Shown in pieces: positions 17,911-25,573 of a DNA stretch of 64,000 bases. Position numbers and translations under genes: made by a program. The stretch is from positions 76,179 through 140,178 of the forward strand of contig JACJWC010000015.1 of NCBI GenBank assembly GCA_020637335.1, given 5' to 3'. Every line of letters starts with the position of its first letter. Positions within the stretch are counted from its first letter, which is position 1. A model generated the notes under the pieces. The model did no database searches, had not been told where the DNA came from, and saw nothing but the letters and a program-made list of their open reading frames with translations. The DNA is from Acidobacteriota bacterium. GTDB taxonomy: Bacteria; Acidobacteriota; Holophagae; Acanthopleuribacterales; Acanthopleuribacteraceae.

Positions 17911-19266
17911 ATGCATCTCGTATTTTTGGGTGGAGTTGGCACGGTAACCGGCTCTAAGTTCCTGATTCAAACTGAAAAAGCCCAGGTTCTGGTGGATTGT
18001 GGCCTTTTCCAAGGTTACAAACAACTGCGGGAACGCAACCGCAGTGCCCCTTTTTTTGATCCTCAGAAATTGGATGCCGTGTTCCTGACTCATGCCCATT
18101 TGGATCATTCGGGTTATCTGCCGGTTTTGTACCAAATGGGTTTTCGCGGACCGGTCTATTGCCATGCGGCCACGGCCGAGCTGTGCATGATCCTATTGCC
18201 TGATAGCGGGCGCATCCAAGAGGAGGATGCGGCTTTTTATGCCCGGCACCGCATCGGCAAACACGAAAAGCCGTTACCGCTCTACGATGAAGCAACTGCC
18301 GAGGCGAGTTGCCGACTCTTCCAACCAGTGGATTTTGAGCAATCAATCGCCGTCAAGGATATCCATGCAAGGTTGCAGCCTGCTGGTCATATATTAGGGG
18401 CGGGCAGTTGGTGCCTGGAAGCGGAAGGAAAACGCATCGCTTTCTCAGGCGATTTGGGGCGGCCTGAGGATGTGCTGATGTACCCGCCCAAACCCATGCC
18501 AGAACTGGACATGTTGTTTTTGGAATCGACCTATGGCGATCGATTACACGAGACCGCTGACGCCAAGATGCAAATCAAGGAGATCGTGAACCAAACCGTA
18601 CAATCCGGAGGATCGGTTGTCATTCCTACGTTTGCAGTCGGACGCGCTCAGGTCCTGCAATACCTCTTGGCCTCCTTAATGCGCGAAGGTCAAATCCCAA
18701 GGCTGCCCATGTTCCTGGACAGTCCAATGGCTATTGATGTTTCCGCCTTGTATGCCCGTCACCACAACCTCCATCGCTTGAGTGCAGCAGATTGTGAATT
18801 GATCTCGGAATCCATCCAATACATGCGTTCCGTTGAGGAATCCAAGTCCATCGCCAATGTGCGGTTCCCGCACATCATCCTGGCCGGAAGCGGGATGGCG
18901 ACTGGCGGAAGGGTGTTACATCACCTCAAACGCATGTTGCCCGATCACCGCAATACCGTTTTGTTTGCAGGCTTCCAGGCCGGTGGAACGCGCGGTGCCC
19001 ACATGTTGGCCGGTGAGAAGAAAATCAAAATACACGGTCAGTTCGTCCCATGTGAAGCCCGCATCGCCCAGTTAGAAAGTCTGTCCGGCCATGCCGACCG
19101 CGACGAACTTACCGCCTGGCTTGAAGCGGCAAAAATGAAACCCAAAACGCCCATTTACTTAGTCCATGGCGAAGCGGAAACCCTGGATCGGTTCCGCCTA
19201 CATCTGCAGGAAAGGACCCAACACCCAATCCATGTAGCCGACCAAAACCAAGTCCTTCATTTGTAA
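17911..19266 (+). CDS. Metallo-beta-lactamase/beta-CASP RNA-processing exonuclease-like protein
   Basis: A 451-residue protein of the CPSF73/Ysh1-like bacterial group. It has the zinc-binding motif HAHLDH at residues 61-66, then FSGDLG and ESTYGDR. The beta-CASP part includes GMATGGRVLHHL and SGHADRDEL, and a final LVHGEAE motif follows, all in canonical order. Such proteins act as 5' or endo-ribonucleases in the cytoplasm; the RNA target here is unknown. GGAGAGGGGGA before ATG 17911 is a good ribosome-binding site. Length is normal for the family. Confidence 0.92.
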   Translation: MHLVFLGGVGTVTGSKFLIQTEKAQVLVDCGLFQGYKQLRERNRSAPFFDPQKLDAVFLTHAHLDHSGYLPVLYQMGFRGPVYCHAATAELCMILLPDSGRIQEEDAAFYARHRIGKHEKPLPLYDEATAEASCRLFQPVDFEQSIAVKDIHARLQPAGHILGAGSWCLEAEGKRIAFSGDLGRPEDVLMYPPKPMPELDMLFLESTYGDRLHETADAKMQIKEIVNQTVQSGGSVVIPTFAVGRAQVLQYLLASLMREGQIPRLPMFLDSPMAIDVSALYARHHNLHRLSAADCELISESIQYMRSVEESKSIANVRFPHIILAGSGMATGGRVLHHLKRMLPDHRNTVLFAGFQAGGTRGAHMLAGEKKIKIHGQFVPCEARIAQLESLSGHADRDELTAWLEAAKMKPKTPIYLVHGEAETLDRFRLHLQERTQHPIHVADQNQVLHL

Positions 19267-19287
19267 AATAGAAATGAGAACCCAATC

Positions 19288-19659
19288 ATGAGTGTTGCAG
19301 CATTTATTGTGGCCGAACGAGATATCGATGGATTTGATTCCTTTGTAAACGGAAAAAGCGTAATCCTTTACCAAAACCAAATCGATCAGGCTTGCCGCAT
19401 ATTGAACGTAACCCCACTATTCGCGTTTCTCTCTAGTCCACCAGGCGAATGGGCTGAGTTTTTTGAAGAAGACCAAGTTCCCGCAGAAAAGTGGTATCCA
19501 CCTAATGAAGGCTTGAAAACTGTACGTGCTCTCAGGCGCTATATACAGGAACAAAAAGGAGTATTGGAGCCGATCCTGAGCGATCTGGAGGAATATGACA
19601 ACGTGTTAACCCGTTTAGAGCAAGAACAAGTCCGTTGGCATTTACAAATCGATTATTAG
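19288..19659 (+). CDS. Hypothetical protein downstream of the nuclease
   Basis: A 123-residue protein I do not recognise. It is soluble, acidic and mixed alpha/beta, with a helical C-terminal half (RALRRYIQEQKGVLEPILSDLEEYDNVLTRLEQEQ). It starts 21 bases after the nuclease stop, so it may be cotranscribed. The segment FLSSPPGEWAEFFEEDQVPAEKWYPPNEGLKTVRALR resembles small proteins linked to toxin or immunity loci only in general style. Confidence 0.6.
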   Translation: MSVAAFIVAERDIDGFDSFVNGKSVILYQNQIDQACRILNVTPLFAFLSSPPGEWAEFFEEDQVPAEKWYPPNEGLKTVRALRRYIQEQKGVLEPILSDLEEYDNVLTRLEQEQVRWHLQIDY

Positions 19660-19682
19660 CCTACGGCAGAACTCACTCCAGC

Positions 19683-19946
19683 TCAATTGTGCTGCTGAGG
19701 GGTTTTGATGCTGAGCATTTGGCCTGTTTCGGCGTCCAGTCGCACTTGCTTATGGCGCCGCGAGCCGGGACCGAGGGAGGACGTCCCAGATTTGGGTTGC
19801 CAATCAAAGCTGAGTGAAACCAGCCAGTACTTGCTGTCATCGCTAAGGGCCACTTCCTTGAGCAGGATCTCGGCAATCGAATCCTTCTGATACACCTCGC
19901 GGAAACACAAACGCGCTTTTTCCACGGCCTCTTGAATGGTCAGCAT
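19683..19946 (-). CDS. Small hypothetical protein (PepSY-like tail)
   Basis: An 87-residue protein. The ATG at 19946 is chosen because AAGGAGGT sits 4-5 bases upstream; the frame could extend to 19988. The C-terminus VRLDAETGQMLSIK resembles the end of a PepSY/peptidase-propeptide-like strand, and YWLVSLSFDW fits the same fold. The middle is an SGTSSLGPGSRR loop. It runs opposite to its neighbours. Function unknown. Confidence 0.6.
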   Translation of the reverse strand: MLTIQEAVEKARLCFREVYQKDSIAEILLKEVALSDDSKYWLVSLSFDWQPKSGTSSLGPGSRRHKQVRLDAETGQMLSIKTPQQHN

Positions 19947-20063
19947 GGCAACCTCCTTCGCATCCACCACCATTATACGAGCCATCACCCTTATCTCATT
20001 AAAAGGAAACGGACGTTTTGAGGTGTTCCGTATTACAATGGTTTGATCGATGGAGGTGTCGTT

Positions 20064-20270
20064 GTGTCGGAAGTGACCATATCACCCAAATTTCAAGTGG
20101 TAATTCCCAAACAGATCCGAGAGTCGCTGGGCCTGGAAGTCGGTCAGAAAATCCAAATGGTCTGTTACCAAAATCGCATTGAGTTGATTCCGTTGCGGCC
20201 AATGACTGAACTGCGCGGTTTCCTCCAAGGGTTGAATACCGATTTGGAAAGGGAACCTGATCGAACGTGA
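20064..20270 (+). CDS. AbrB/MazE/SpoVT-fold antitoxin
   Basis: A 68-residue swapped-hairpin DNA-binding antitoxin (SEVTISPKFQVVIPKQIRESLGLEVGQKIQM) with a C-terminal tail that would block the toxin. The GTG at 20064 is preferred because GGAGGT lies six bases before it; a TTG at 20043 is open but has no ribosome-binding site. It overlaps the PIN toxin gene by 4 bases, so the two are translationally coupled. Such antitoxins usually repress their own operon. Confidence 0.88.
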   Translation: MSEVTISPKFQVVIPKQIRESLGLEVGQKIQMVCYQNRIELIPLRPMTELRGFLQGLNTDLEREPDRT

Positions 20271-20644
20271 ATGTTGTGGACTCTTCGGGCTGGCTTGCGT
20301 ATTTCGCAGGTGATGTCCATGCGGGATTTTTCGCGCCTGCGATTGAGGCAATTCCCGATTTAATCGTACCCACAATCACCTTGACCGAAGTTTTTAAAGT
20401 GATTCAACGTCAAAAAGGCGAAGGCAATGCTTTGCTTGCCATTGCCCATATGGAGCAGGGCCAGGTTATCGATTTGAATCGACGCTTGGCCTTGGATGCA
20501 GCAAATTGGGGGCTTCAATACAAGCTGCCTTTAGCAGATAGCATCATTTATGCGACGGCAATCCATTTTCAGGCGATTTTGTGGACCCAGGATCGTGACT
20601 TTGAAGGACTTCCCCATGTGCAATACCGAGCCAAAGTACCCTAA
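20267..20644 (+). CDS. PIN-domain ribonuclease toxin (VapC-like)
   Basis: A 125-residue PIN nuclease with the acidic active-site set visible: Asp5 (VVDSSGW), Glu41 (TLTEVFK), Asp91 (PLADSIIYATA) and Asp109 (TQDRDF). VapC-type toxins cleave tRNA or rRNA. Paired with the overlapping AbrB-fold antitoxin, it forms a type II toxin-antitoxin module. Confidence 0.9.
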   Translation: MNVVDSSGWLAYFAGDVHAGFFAPAIEAIPDLIVPTITLTEVFKVIQRQKGEGNALLAIAHMEQGQVIDLNRRLALDAANWGLQYKLPLADSIIYATAIHFQAILWTQDRDFEGLPHVQYRAKVP

Positions 20645-20692
20645 ATCGCCAAACCTCCAACCAGTGCGAGGATAGGCCAAGGAGGGCGGACA

Positions 20693-20875
20693 TTGGTTTT
20701 CCCATTAACTCCACAACCCGCGCACCCCAATTCACCTCCAGACCATGAGGATGATGGGGTCGATATCACTTTAATCCAGTGGATGCTGACCTTATCTCCG
20801 CAACAGCGTTTGGAATTGCTTAAATCTCACAACCAAGCGGTCCAACAGCTCCGCCATGCCTTCAGTCGTCTTTGA
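20693..20875 (+). CDS. Small protein of a nucleotidyltransferase toxin module
   Basis: A 60-residue protein with a TTG start supported by AAGGAGGG seven bases upstream. The central LIQWMLTLSPQQRLELLKSH resembles the short partners that precede AbiEii/DUF1814-like nucleotidyltransferase genes. It overlaps the start of the broken nucleotidyltransferase gene by 20 bases, which supports the pairing. The partner is truncated, so the module is probably dead. Confidence 0.6.
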   Translation: MVFPLTPQPAHPNSPPDHEDDGVDITLIQWMLTLSPQQRLELLKSHNQAVQQLRHAFSRL

Positions 20876-21020
20876 TCCTGTTGCGCTCTTGTCCGTTTTG
20901 AATGCGTACAAGGTTGATTTTATTTTGGTTGGCGGTACAGCAGCTGTCAGCCAAGGTGCGCCAATCCAAAAGCTTGCGTCCGGCGACGCCCGTAGGGCGA
21001 AAGAGCAGAACCCAGGGTGA
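20856..21020 (+). pseudogene. Nucleotidyltransferase toxin gene truncated by repeat F
   Basis: The frame begins PSVVFDPVALLSVLNAYKVD, FILVGGTAAVSQGAPI. This is the start of the GGxAAxxxG nucleotide-binding motif of a minimal nucleotidyltransferase of the AbiEii type. Homologues continue with a DlDi-type catalytic pair. Here the reading frame passes instead into family-F repeat at about 20975 and stops at 21018-21020. Only ~40 native residues remain, so it cannot be functional. Confidence 0.7.
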
Positions 21021-21196
21021 CAAGCGAAGCGCGGAACCCTGGGATAGGCCACCCCAAGTCAGAGCCCGCAAGGGCGAAAGGGTTTTATTCTTTGGACCGT
21101 GTTTTTCGCTCGATTGGATGTTTCGCCTTTCTCTTTCGGCCGCACGGGCTCCCACATCCTTATTGGCTTTTCCCGGGGTTCCTCGCGTTGCTCATC
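20985..21196 (+). repeat. Dispersed repeat family F, copy 2
   Basis: About 210 bases, GC-rich and full of inverted motifs (GCCCGTAGGGC, CCCAGGGTGACAAGCGAAGCGCGGAACCCTGGG in two arms). Collinear with the minus-strand copy at 16588-16795, and its middle part recurs at about 51788-51850. Confidence 0.65.
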
Positions 21197-21435
21197 ACCC
21201 CGGGTTATGACCTTTTGCCCTACCGGGCAATTTTGCCGAATCTCGTACCTGTGTTGCTCCTGATCACCCCAGACCGTGTCTGTACGTGCCCTTTCAAATC
21301 TCTCAAAATTTGCACGCAGGTGGCCCGGTTGTCAAAACGCAGCGCTGACAAGGTGTTTTTGGCACCACTACCCAAATCAATACGCAGGGCAGGCGAGGGA
21401 CTGATTGTCTAAATGTACCGTTGGCTGCAGGTTTT

Positions 21436-21549
21436 CGGCCTGAAAGATCGAAACGTGAACAGCCTGGGTCAAGGTTGCGAGCCCTGCGAGCGAGCCGCAG
21501 GCCCAGGAAAAAGCCAGCCCAAATTCGGGGCGCCCTGAAGGGGCGCAAC
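21436..21549 (-). repeat. Family A element, copy 1
   Basis: Full-length element with terminal hairpins CGGCC-tgaaa-variant and GCGCCC-TGAAG-GGGCGC, and the large central stem built on CCTGGGTC/GGCCCAGG. Orientation is given relative to the form starting GTTGCGCCCC. Confidence 0.8.
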
Positions 21550-21635
21550 TCGGATGAACCGTGAGGACCAAATGACCGATCAAAATTGGGTGACCTTAGA
21601 GCAGAAATGGTTTGGTATGTTGGTGATTGGGTTTA

Positions 21636-21750
21636 GTTACGCCGCTTTCAGGGCGCCCCGCAATCATGGTGGATTTAACCCGGGCCTGCGAACCTGCGCT
21701 ACGCTCCGGGCCTTGGACCGGGCTATCCACGTTGCGGCCCTTCAGGCCGC
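21636..21750 (+). repeat. Family A element, copy 2 (diverged 5' hairpin)
   Basis: It starts GTTACGCCGCTTTCAGGGCGCCCCG and ends GCGGCCCTTCAGGCCGC. The central stem is CCCGGGCCTGCG...CCGGGC, a variant shared with the copies at 24151, 24710, 29454 and 38982. Confidence 0.75.
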
Positions 21751-21832
21751 CTTTGGTGTGACCCGCTTTCCCAATCTGGTGCACTTTCCGGCTTTATCTT
21801 CGTGGCTTCGCGTCTTCGTGTGAGGCAATGCC

Positions 21833-22231
21833 CTAATTCACGAAGCGCTGGATACCGTCTTTGAGTAGCGGTACATTGAAATTGATGAGTAGCCCGGTTC
21901 GCAGATGGGTCAGTTTCAGATAGGTCATGACCTGGGCCTGATCCATCGCGGAAAGGCGTTCAACGGCCTTTAATTCCAGGATTAACGTGTTCTCGATCAG
22001 GAAATCGACCCGATAGCCACAATCCAGTTGCACCCCTTTATACTGGACCGACAGAACCTTGTCCCGTTCGAAAAACAGATCGCCCAAGGCCAGTTCATGG
22101 GCCAGGCAGTGGGCATAGGCGGATGCGAGTAAACCGGGTCCCAACTGGCGGTGGACGGCGATGGCACACCCAATGACCCGATTGGTCAGCAGATCAATCG
22201 TAACGGCCTTTGCCGGCGCTGGGCTAATCAT
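21833..22231 (-). CDS. GxxExxY protein
   Basis: A 132-residue protein of the widespread GxxExxY family, often predicted to have a restriction-endonuclease-like fold (YRVDFLIENTLILELKAVE contains the D-xn-ExK-like set). The eponymous motif reads GPGLLASAY, so the conserved Glu is replaced by Ala. The start at 22231 overlaps the polymerase stop by a few bases, and the frame is open further upstream to 22312. Cotranscription with the lexA-like and polymerase genes is implied. The biochemical role of the family is not established. Confidence 0.8.
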   Translation of the reverse strand: MISPAPAKAVTIDLLTNRVIGCAIAVHRQLGPGLLASAYAHCLAHELALGDLFFERDKVLSVQYKGVQLDCGYRVDFLIENTLILELKAVERLSAMDQAQVMTYLKLTHLRTGLLINFNVPLLKDGIQRFVN

Positions 22232-23429
22232 CGAGACTACCCACCGGGAGTTGGAAACTGTCTTCGGGTGCCTGCAACTGGGCAACCCCGGTCTGTAATG
22301 CCGTCTGACCAAACCGTTTGCGAATCACATCCATGCCATCCAACAAAGCCTGGCGTTTCTTCTCACCAAAGGCCTGCTCAAACAGGTCGGGTTGGTACTG
22401 ATGTTGGACCAGACCGCGTAGGTGCAAGGCCAGGTAGCGGACCCTGGCCCGTCGATCGCAGAACTGGGTGAACTGTTTGCGTAAGGCGTGGAAAACGATG
22501 TGATCGGCCTGGGTCCGGTTGTAGAGATAGGTGTGGCGCCGCCAGACATCATCGCTGTAACGCAGTTGGACATGGACCCGATCGGAAGCCAGGCCCCGTG
22601 CACGCAACTGGAAACAGAGCTGCTCGACCATGCGGTAGAGCGCGTCCTGAATCTGCTGATCGTCGTTGGTGTCGGGGAAGAAGACGTGTTCCAGCATGAG
22701 CTCACGTGCGGCATGCGGCGGGGTGACCGGTCGCGGATCGATTCCGAGCGCGTGTTGGTGTAGTTGGCGCGCCAATTGACCCAAAGCAAAGCTGAAGATG
22801 TCCTGCCGTACGGCCTGGATCTGGGCGATCCGCTGCATGTTCAGCTCAAACAGCAGTTTGCGGATGGAGCGATCCTCCCAGTCCGGTAAGGCTTTGCAGG
22901 GCAACGGGGCCAGGAACGGTGGCTCTTCGCCGGTATCGACCGATTGCAGGATATCGCCCTGATGTTGGACTTGTTTGGCCGCGATGGTGCTGACCAGTTT
23001 GTTGGCGGCAATACCCAACGTGGCCTGCAGCCCGGTACTCTCCAGCAGGTCCTTACGAAGACGGGCGGCCGCATCGGTCAGGGCGGGGTAGAGTCGGCTC
23101 ATACCACTCATGTCCAAGGCGATGTGACCGTAACCGATCGGCTCGATGATCGGGCTGTAACGCGCGGCCAACTTGACTACGTGGCGATGGGCACTCTGGT
23201 ACAACGCGTAGTCCGGGTGAAGGACCCGCGCCTCGCGGCACAGGCGCTGAGCCTTGCTGAGCAGCATGCCTTTTTGGATACCACAGGCCTTGGCCGCTTG
23301 AGACGCGCCCAGGACCGTGGCCCGCGGTGTGGGCGGTGCGACCAGGACCGGCCGATCGCGCAAGCTGCGGTCGCGCAAGGATTCGGTCACGGTCATAAAC
23401 GATTCGATATCGACATGGAAAACGGCCAT
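22224..23429 (-). CDS. Y-family DNA polymerase-like protein (ImuB-like)
   Basis: A 401-residue protein aligned with Y-family translesion polymerases. The palm starts FHVDIESF (Asp7), then GIQKGMLLSKAQRLCREARVL and the second motif GHIALDMSGMSRLY. In active polymerases that motif contains adjacent Asp-Glu; here Asp106 is followed by Met107, so the catalytic glutamate is missing, as in ImuB-type accessory proteins. A helix-hairpin-helix region (about 165-215) and a little-finger domain follow. It lies 8 bases downstream of the lexA-like gene, so it is very likely DNA-damage inducible. No imuA or dnaE2 homologue is in the window. Confidence 0.85.
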   Translation of the reverse strand: MAVFHVDIESFMTVTESLRDRSLRDRPVLVAPPTPRATVLGASQAAKACGIQKGMLLSKAQRLCREARVLHPDYALYQSAHRHVVKLAARYSPIIEPIGYGHIALDMSGMSRLYPALTDAAARLRKDLLESTGLQATLGIAANKLVSTIAAKQVQHQGDILQSVDTGEEPPFLAPLPCKALPDWEDRSIRKLLFELNMQRIAQIQAVRQDIFSFALGQLARQLHQHALGIDPRPVTPPHAARELMLEHVFFPDTNDDQQIQDALYRMVEQLCFQLRARGLASDRVHVQLRYSDDVWRRHTYLYNRTQADHIVFHALRKQFTQFCDRRARVRYLALHLRGLVQHQYQPDLFEQAFGEKKRQALLDGMDVIRKRFGQTALQTGVAQLQAPEDSFQLPVGSLDD

Positions 23430-23437
23430 ATCGCCAC

Positions 23438-24031
23438 CTAAAAACGACGCAGCAGCGCGTGTACGATGCCGCGAATCTCAAACGGCGTTTCCGGTCCGAC
23501 CCAGATCGGTTGCATGCTGGCATTGGCCGGTTGCAGGCGAATTTGACTGCCTTCGTGGTAGTAGCGTTTTAAGGTCGCTTCGCCATTGACGATGGCAACC
23601 ACGGTCTGACCGTTAAAGGCGTGGTTCTGGCGGCGGATGATGACAATATCGCCCTCGTGGATACCGTCCTCAATCATGGAATCTCCCTCGACCTGCAAGG
23701 CGTAACCCTCAGCCGGTGGCAGCATGTCACCCAGCGGCAAGTGTTGGGGCAGTTCCAGCGCCTCGATCGGGCGACCGGCGGCGATGCGACCCAGTAGCGG
23801 AACACTGTGACTGTCCTGCGGTAGAACGGGTCGCAGGGCGCGCGCCCGATTTGGTTCTTTTTCCAGGAAACCTAAACGTTCCAGGACTTTGAGGTTCTTC
23901 CAAATCGCCTGTTGGCTCATCCCAAACCGTTCACCCAGCTCGGCTCCGGACGGAAACCGTTCGCCCTGTTCCTGGCAGTGGCACAGGTACTCGTAGATCT
24001 TTTGCTGGGTGGGATTCAACCGACTGCGCAT
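23438..24031 (-). CDS. lexA: LexA-like SOS repressor/S24 protease
   Basis: A 197-residue repressor with an N-terminal winged helix (about 5-65, GAELGERFGMSQQAIWKNLKVL). The self-cleavage site Ala85-Gly86 (GRIAAGRP) and the Ser-Lys catalytic dyad Ser118 (GDSMIEDG) and Lys155 (EATLKRY) are all intact. RecA-stimulated autocleavage would derepress its operon. The recognition helix differs from E. coli LexA, fitting a non-canonical operator. It heads the lexA-polymerase-GxxExxY unit. An alternative is a UmuD-like or locus-specific LexA paralogue, since the genome may encode another LexA. Confidence 0.85.
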   Translation of the reverse strand: MRSRLNPTQQKIYEYLCHCQEQGERFPSGAELGERFGMSQQAIWKNLKVLERLGFLEKEPNRARALRPVLPQDSHSVPLLGRIAAGRPIEALELPQHLPLGDMLPPAEGYALQVEGDSMIEDGIHEGDIVIIRRQNHAFNGQTVVAIVNGEATLKRYYHEGSQIRLQPANASMQPIWVGPETPFEIRGIVHALLRRF

Positions 24032-24080
24032 AACAACCTCACATGTGTTTTGAAACGAATATAGGTTGTTAAAAGGTTGT
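24032..24080 (-). promoter_or_regulatory. lexA: Candidate LexA operator upstream of the lexA-like gene
   Basis: On the plus strand the sequence contains GGTTGT-N5-GGTTGT (24064-24080), a direct repeat with an 11-base period. The inverted 8-mer AACAACCT (24032-24039) touches the start codon. Direct-repeat operators with the same 11-base period (GTTC-N7-GTTC) are known for alphaproteobacterial LexA, so this is a good autoregulatory operator candidate. The rightmost arm also provides a weak ribosome-binding site (GAGG). Confidence 0.5.
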
Positions 24081-24150
24081 AGTCAAGCGCAAAGATGAGC
24101 GGCAATACCACAAATTTAAACCACCGATCAGACGCTACCCAGAACCATGG

Positions 24151-24265
24151 GTTGCGCCGCTTTCAGGGCGCCCCGAAACCATGGTGGACCGTAACCCGGG
24201 CCTGCGAACCTGTGCTGCGCTCCGGTTCTTGACCCGGGCTGTCCACGTTCCGGCCCTCCAGGCCG
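24151..24265 (+). repeat. Family A element, copy 3
   Basis: It starts GTTGCGCCGCTTTCAGGGCG and ends CGGCCCTCCAGGCCG, with a central CCCGGGCCTGCG... stem. Full length, ~115 bases. Confidence 0.8.
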
Positions 24266-24398
24266 CTATTGGGCTGAGGTTTGTCGAGCGTGTGCTGCAG
24301 GGTCAGAGGATCTTGTCCTTTGAGCGGCCGTCTGCCCGGGTTGACAACCCAGGCCACGGGTAGCTTTGCTGAAGGAGGACGTGGCTCATTAAGGTAAA

Positions 24399-24784
24399 CA
24401 AAAGGAGGCCAGCGGCCGATTGACCTGTGAGCCCACCCCGACGTAGGAGGGGTGGGTAGACGGTTCCCCTGAACCAAAAGAGCCCTTTAGGGCGATTGAA
24501 CATTTGTTTCAGATCCAAGTCTGGGGTTTGGGTGGCAGCTCCATTTTTTTTGTTTTTACAAAAAGGTTCTGGAATGGATGCCGACCCTTTTGGTCCTATT
24601 TTGAGGCTCAGTCGCCCATCCGGGCTCCCGAGTTCTGGAGGTCGTTTTACCCACACCTCCTATCGTCGGTGTGGGCTCACGGGTCAGTCGGCCTCCGGCC
24701 TCTAAAATTGGGTGGACTCCCCGGGCCTGCGAACCTGCGCAGGCTCCGGTTCTTGACCCGGACTGCCTGCCTTTCAGCCCTCCA
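24399..24784 (+). repeat. Family B element, copy 1 (intact, intron-free)
   Basis: About 390 bases. The left arm (24399-24457) and right arm (about 24650-24706) are imperfect inverted repeats of ~58 bases. They carry AGGAGGCCAGCGGCCGATTG and its counterpart CAGTCGGCCTCCGGCCTCT. A ~190-base non-coding core lies between, and a partial family-A sequence (24710-24784) follows. The left arm contains the hairpin CCCACCCC-gacgtagga-GGGGTGGG, which in copy 2 is the insertion site of the group II intron. Confidence 0.8.
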
Positions 24785-24927
24785 GGATTAAAAACCCTGC
24801 TTTTCAGCTGATATTTACGAGGCTTGGCTGCTGGGTCAGATGACCTGTGCATCCTGACCGGGCTGTCGTATTTGACTTGTCCCATTCTGAGACCTATCTT
24901 ACTTTTGTCTTACTTTTTGGAGGGAGA

Positions 24928-25191
24928 ATGGAAACCACACGCCTGTCGAGTAAAGGACAAGTCATTATTCCCAAAGCGGTACGCGATGCGCACCAGTGGG
25001 GGACCGGTCTGGAATTGGTGGTTATTGATACCGGTGATGGCATTCTCCTCCGACCCAAACAGGCCTTTGCGCCATCTGGCCTGGACGAGGTCGCAGGTTT
25101 TCTCAAACGCGAGCAGCCGACCCGAACCCTGGCTGATATGGAAGCGGCGATTCGCCAAGGGGTTCAGGAACAGGTTTATGATCGGGATTGA
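24928..25191 (+). CDS. AbrB/MazE-fold antitoxin (second module)
   Basis: An 87-residue antitoxin with the AbrB fold (TTRLSSKGQVIIPKAVRDAH) and a tail rich in charged residues. ATG 24928 follows GGAGGGA closely and is preferred over an upstream TTG-type extension. It overlaps the PIN toxin gene by 14 bases. It is not a recent duplicate of the module at 20064-20644, as the two pairs differ throughout. Confidence 0.88.
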   Translation: METTRLSSKGQVIIPKAVRDAHQWGTGLELVVIDTGDGILLRPKQAFAPSGLDEVAGFLKREQPTRTLADMEAAIRQGVQEQVYDRD

Positions 25192-25573
25192 CACGAATGT
25201 GTTGGTCCGCCTAGTGGTTCGCGATGACGAGCCCCAGTTTCAGGCTGCTTATGCACTTTTTCAAAATGAATCGATTTGGATTGCAGATAGTGTGGTTCTG
25301 GAGACGGAGTGGGTGCTTCGTTATGCCTATGCTTACAGTCGTCAGGAGATTGTTCAGACCTTTCGCCGGTTATTTGGTCTCAAGCAAGTGCATCTGACGG
25401 ATTCGGCGCGTATGCACCAAGTTCTGGCCTGGCATGAACAGGGCCTGGACGTCGCCGATGCCCTGCATATGGCGGCCAGTCGATCGGCCAAGGGTTTTGC
25501 CAGTTTCGACCAAAAACTGGTGAAACGAGCCCACGCCCTGGGCATGCCATTCGTCCAAGATCTGAACAGCTAA
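25178..25573 (+). CDS. PIN-domain toxin (VapC-like, second module)
   Basis: A 131-residue PIN ribonuclease. Active-site acids are Asp5 (GIDTNVLVRL), Glu42 (VVLETEW), Asp94 (DVADALHMA) and Asp111 (ASFDQKLV). ATG 25178 lies inside the end of the antitoxin gene, giving coupled translation. The subfamily resembles AbrB-associated type II PIN toxins. Confidence 0.9.
   Translation: MIGIDTNVLVRLVVRDDEPQFQAAYALFQNESIWIADSVVLETEWVLRYAYAYSRQEIVQTFRRLFGLKQVHLTDSARMHQVLAWHEQGLDVADALHMAASRSAKGFASFDQKLVKRAHALGMPFVQDLNS

Larger units (their letters stand above)
21021..21832. other. Repeat-packed gene-free stretch
   Basis: It contains the rest of repeat F copy 2, an undefined ~230-base block (21200-21435), then family-A copies at 21436-21549 (minus) and 21636-21750 (plus). 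A ~28-codon orphan frame (21563-21640, MTDQNWVTLEQKWFG) lies between them and runs into the second copy. The right end carries a ttcgtggcttcgcgtcttcgtg-type motif next to the GxxExxY gene. No complete gene. Confidence 0.5.
24081..24927. other. Gene-free repeat cluster (families A, D-like, B)
   Basis: About 850 bases between the SOS operator and the second toxin-antitoxin module. It contains family-A copy 3, a D-like tail (about 24330-24385, with CCCGGGTTGACAACCCAGG), intact family-B copy 1 and a partial family A. The last ~80 bases hold the toxin-antitoxin promoter region. No coding region was credible. Confidence 0.55.
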
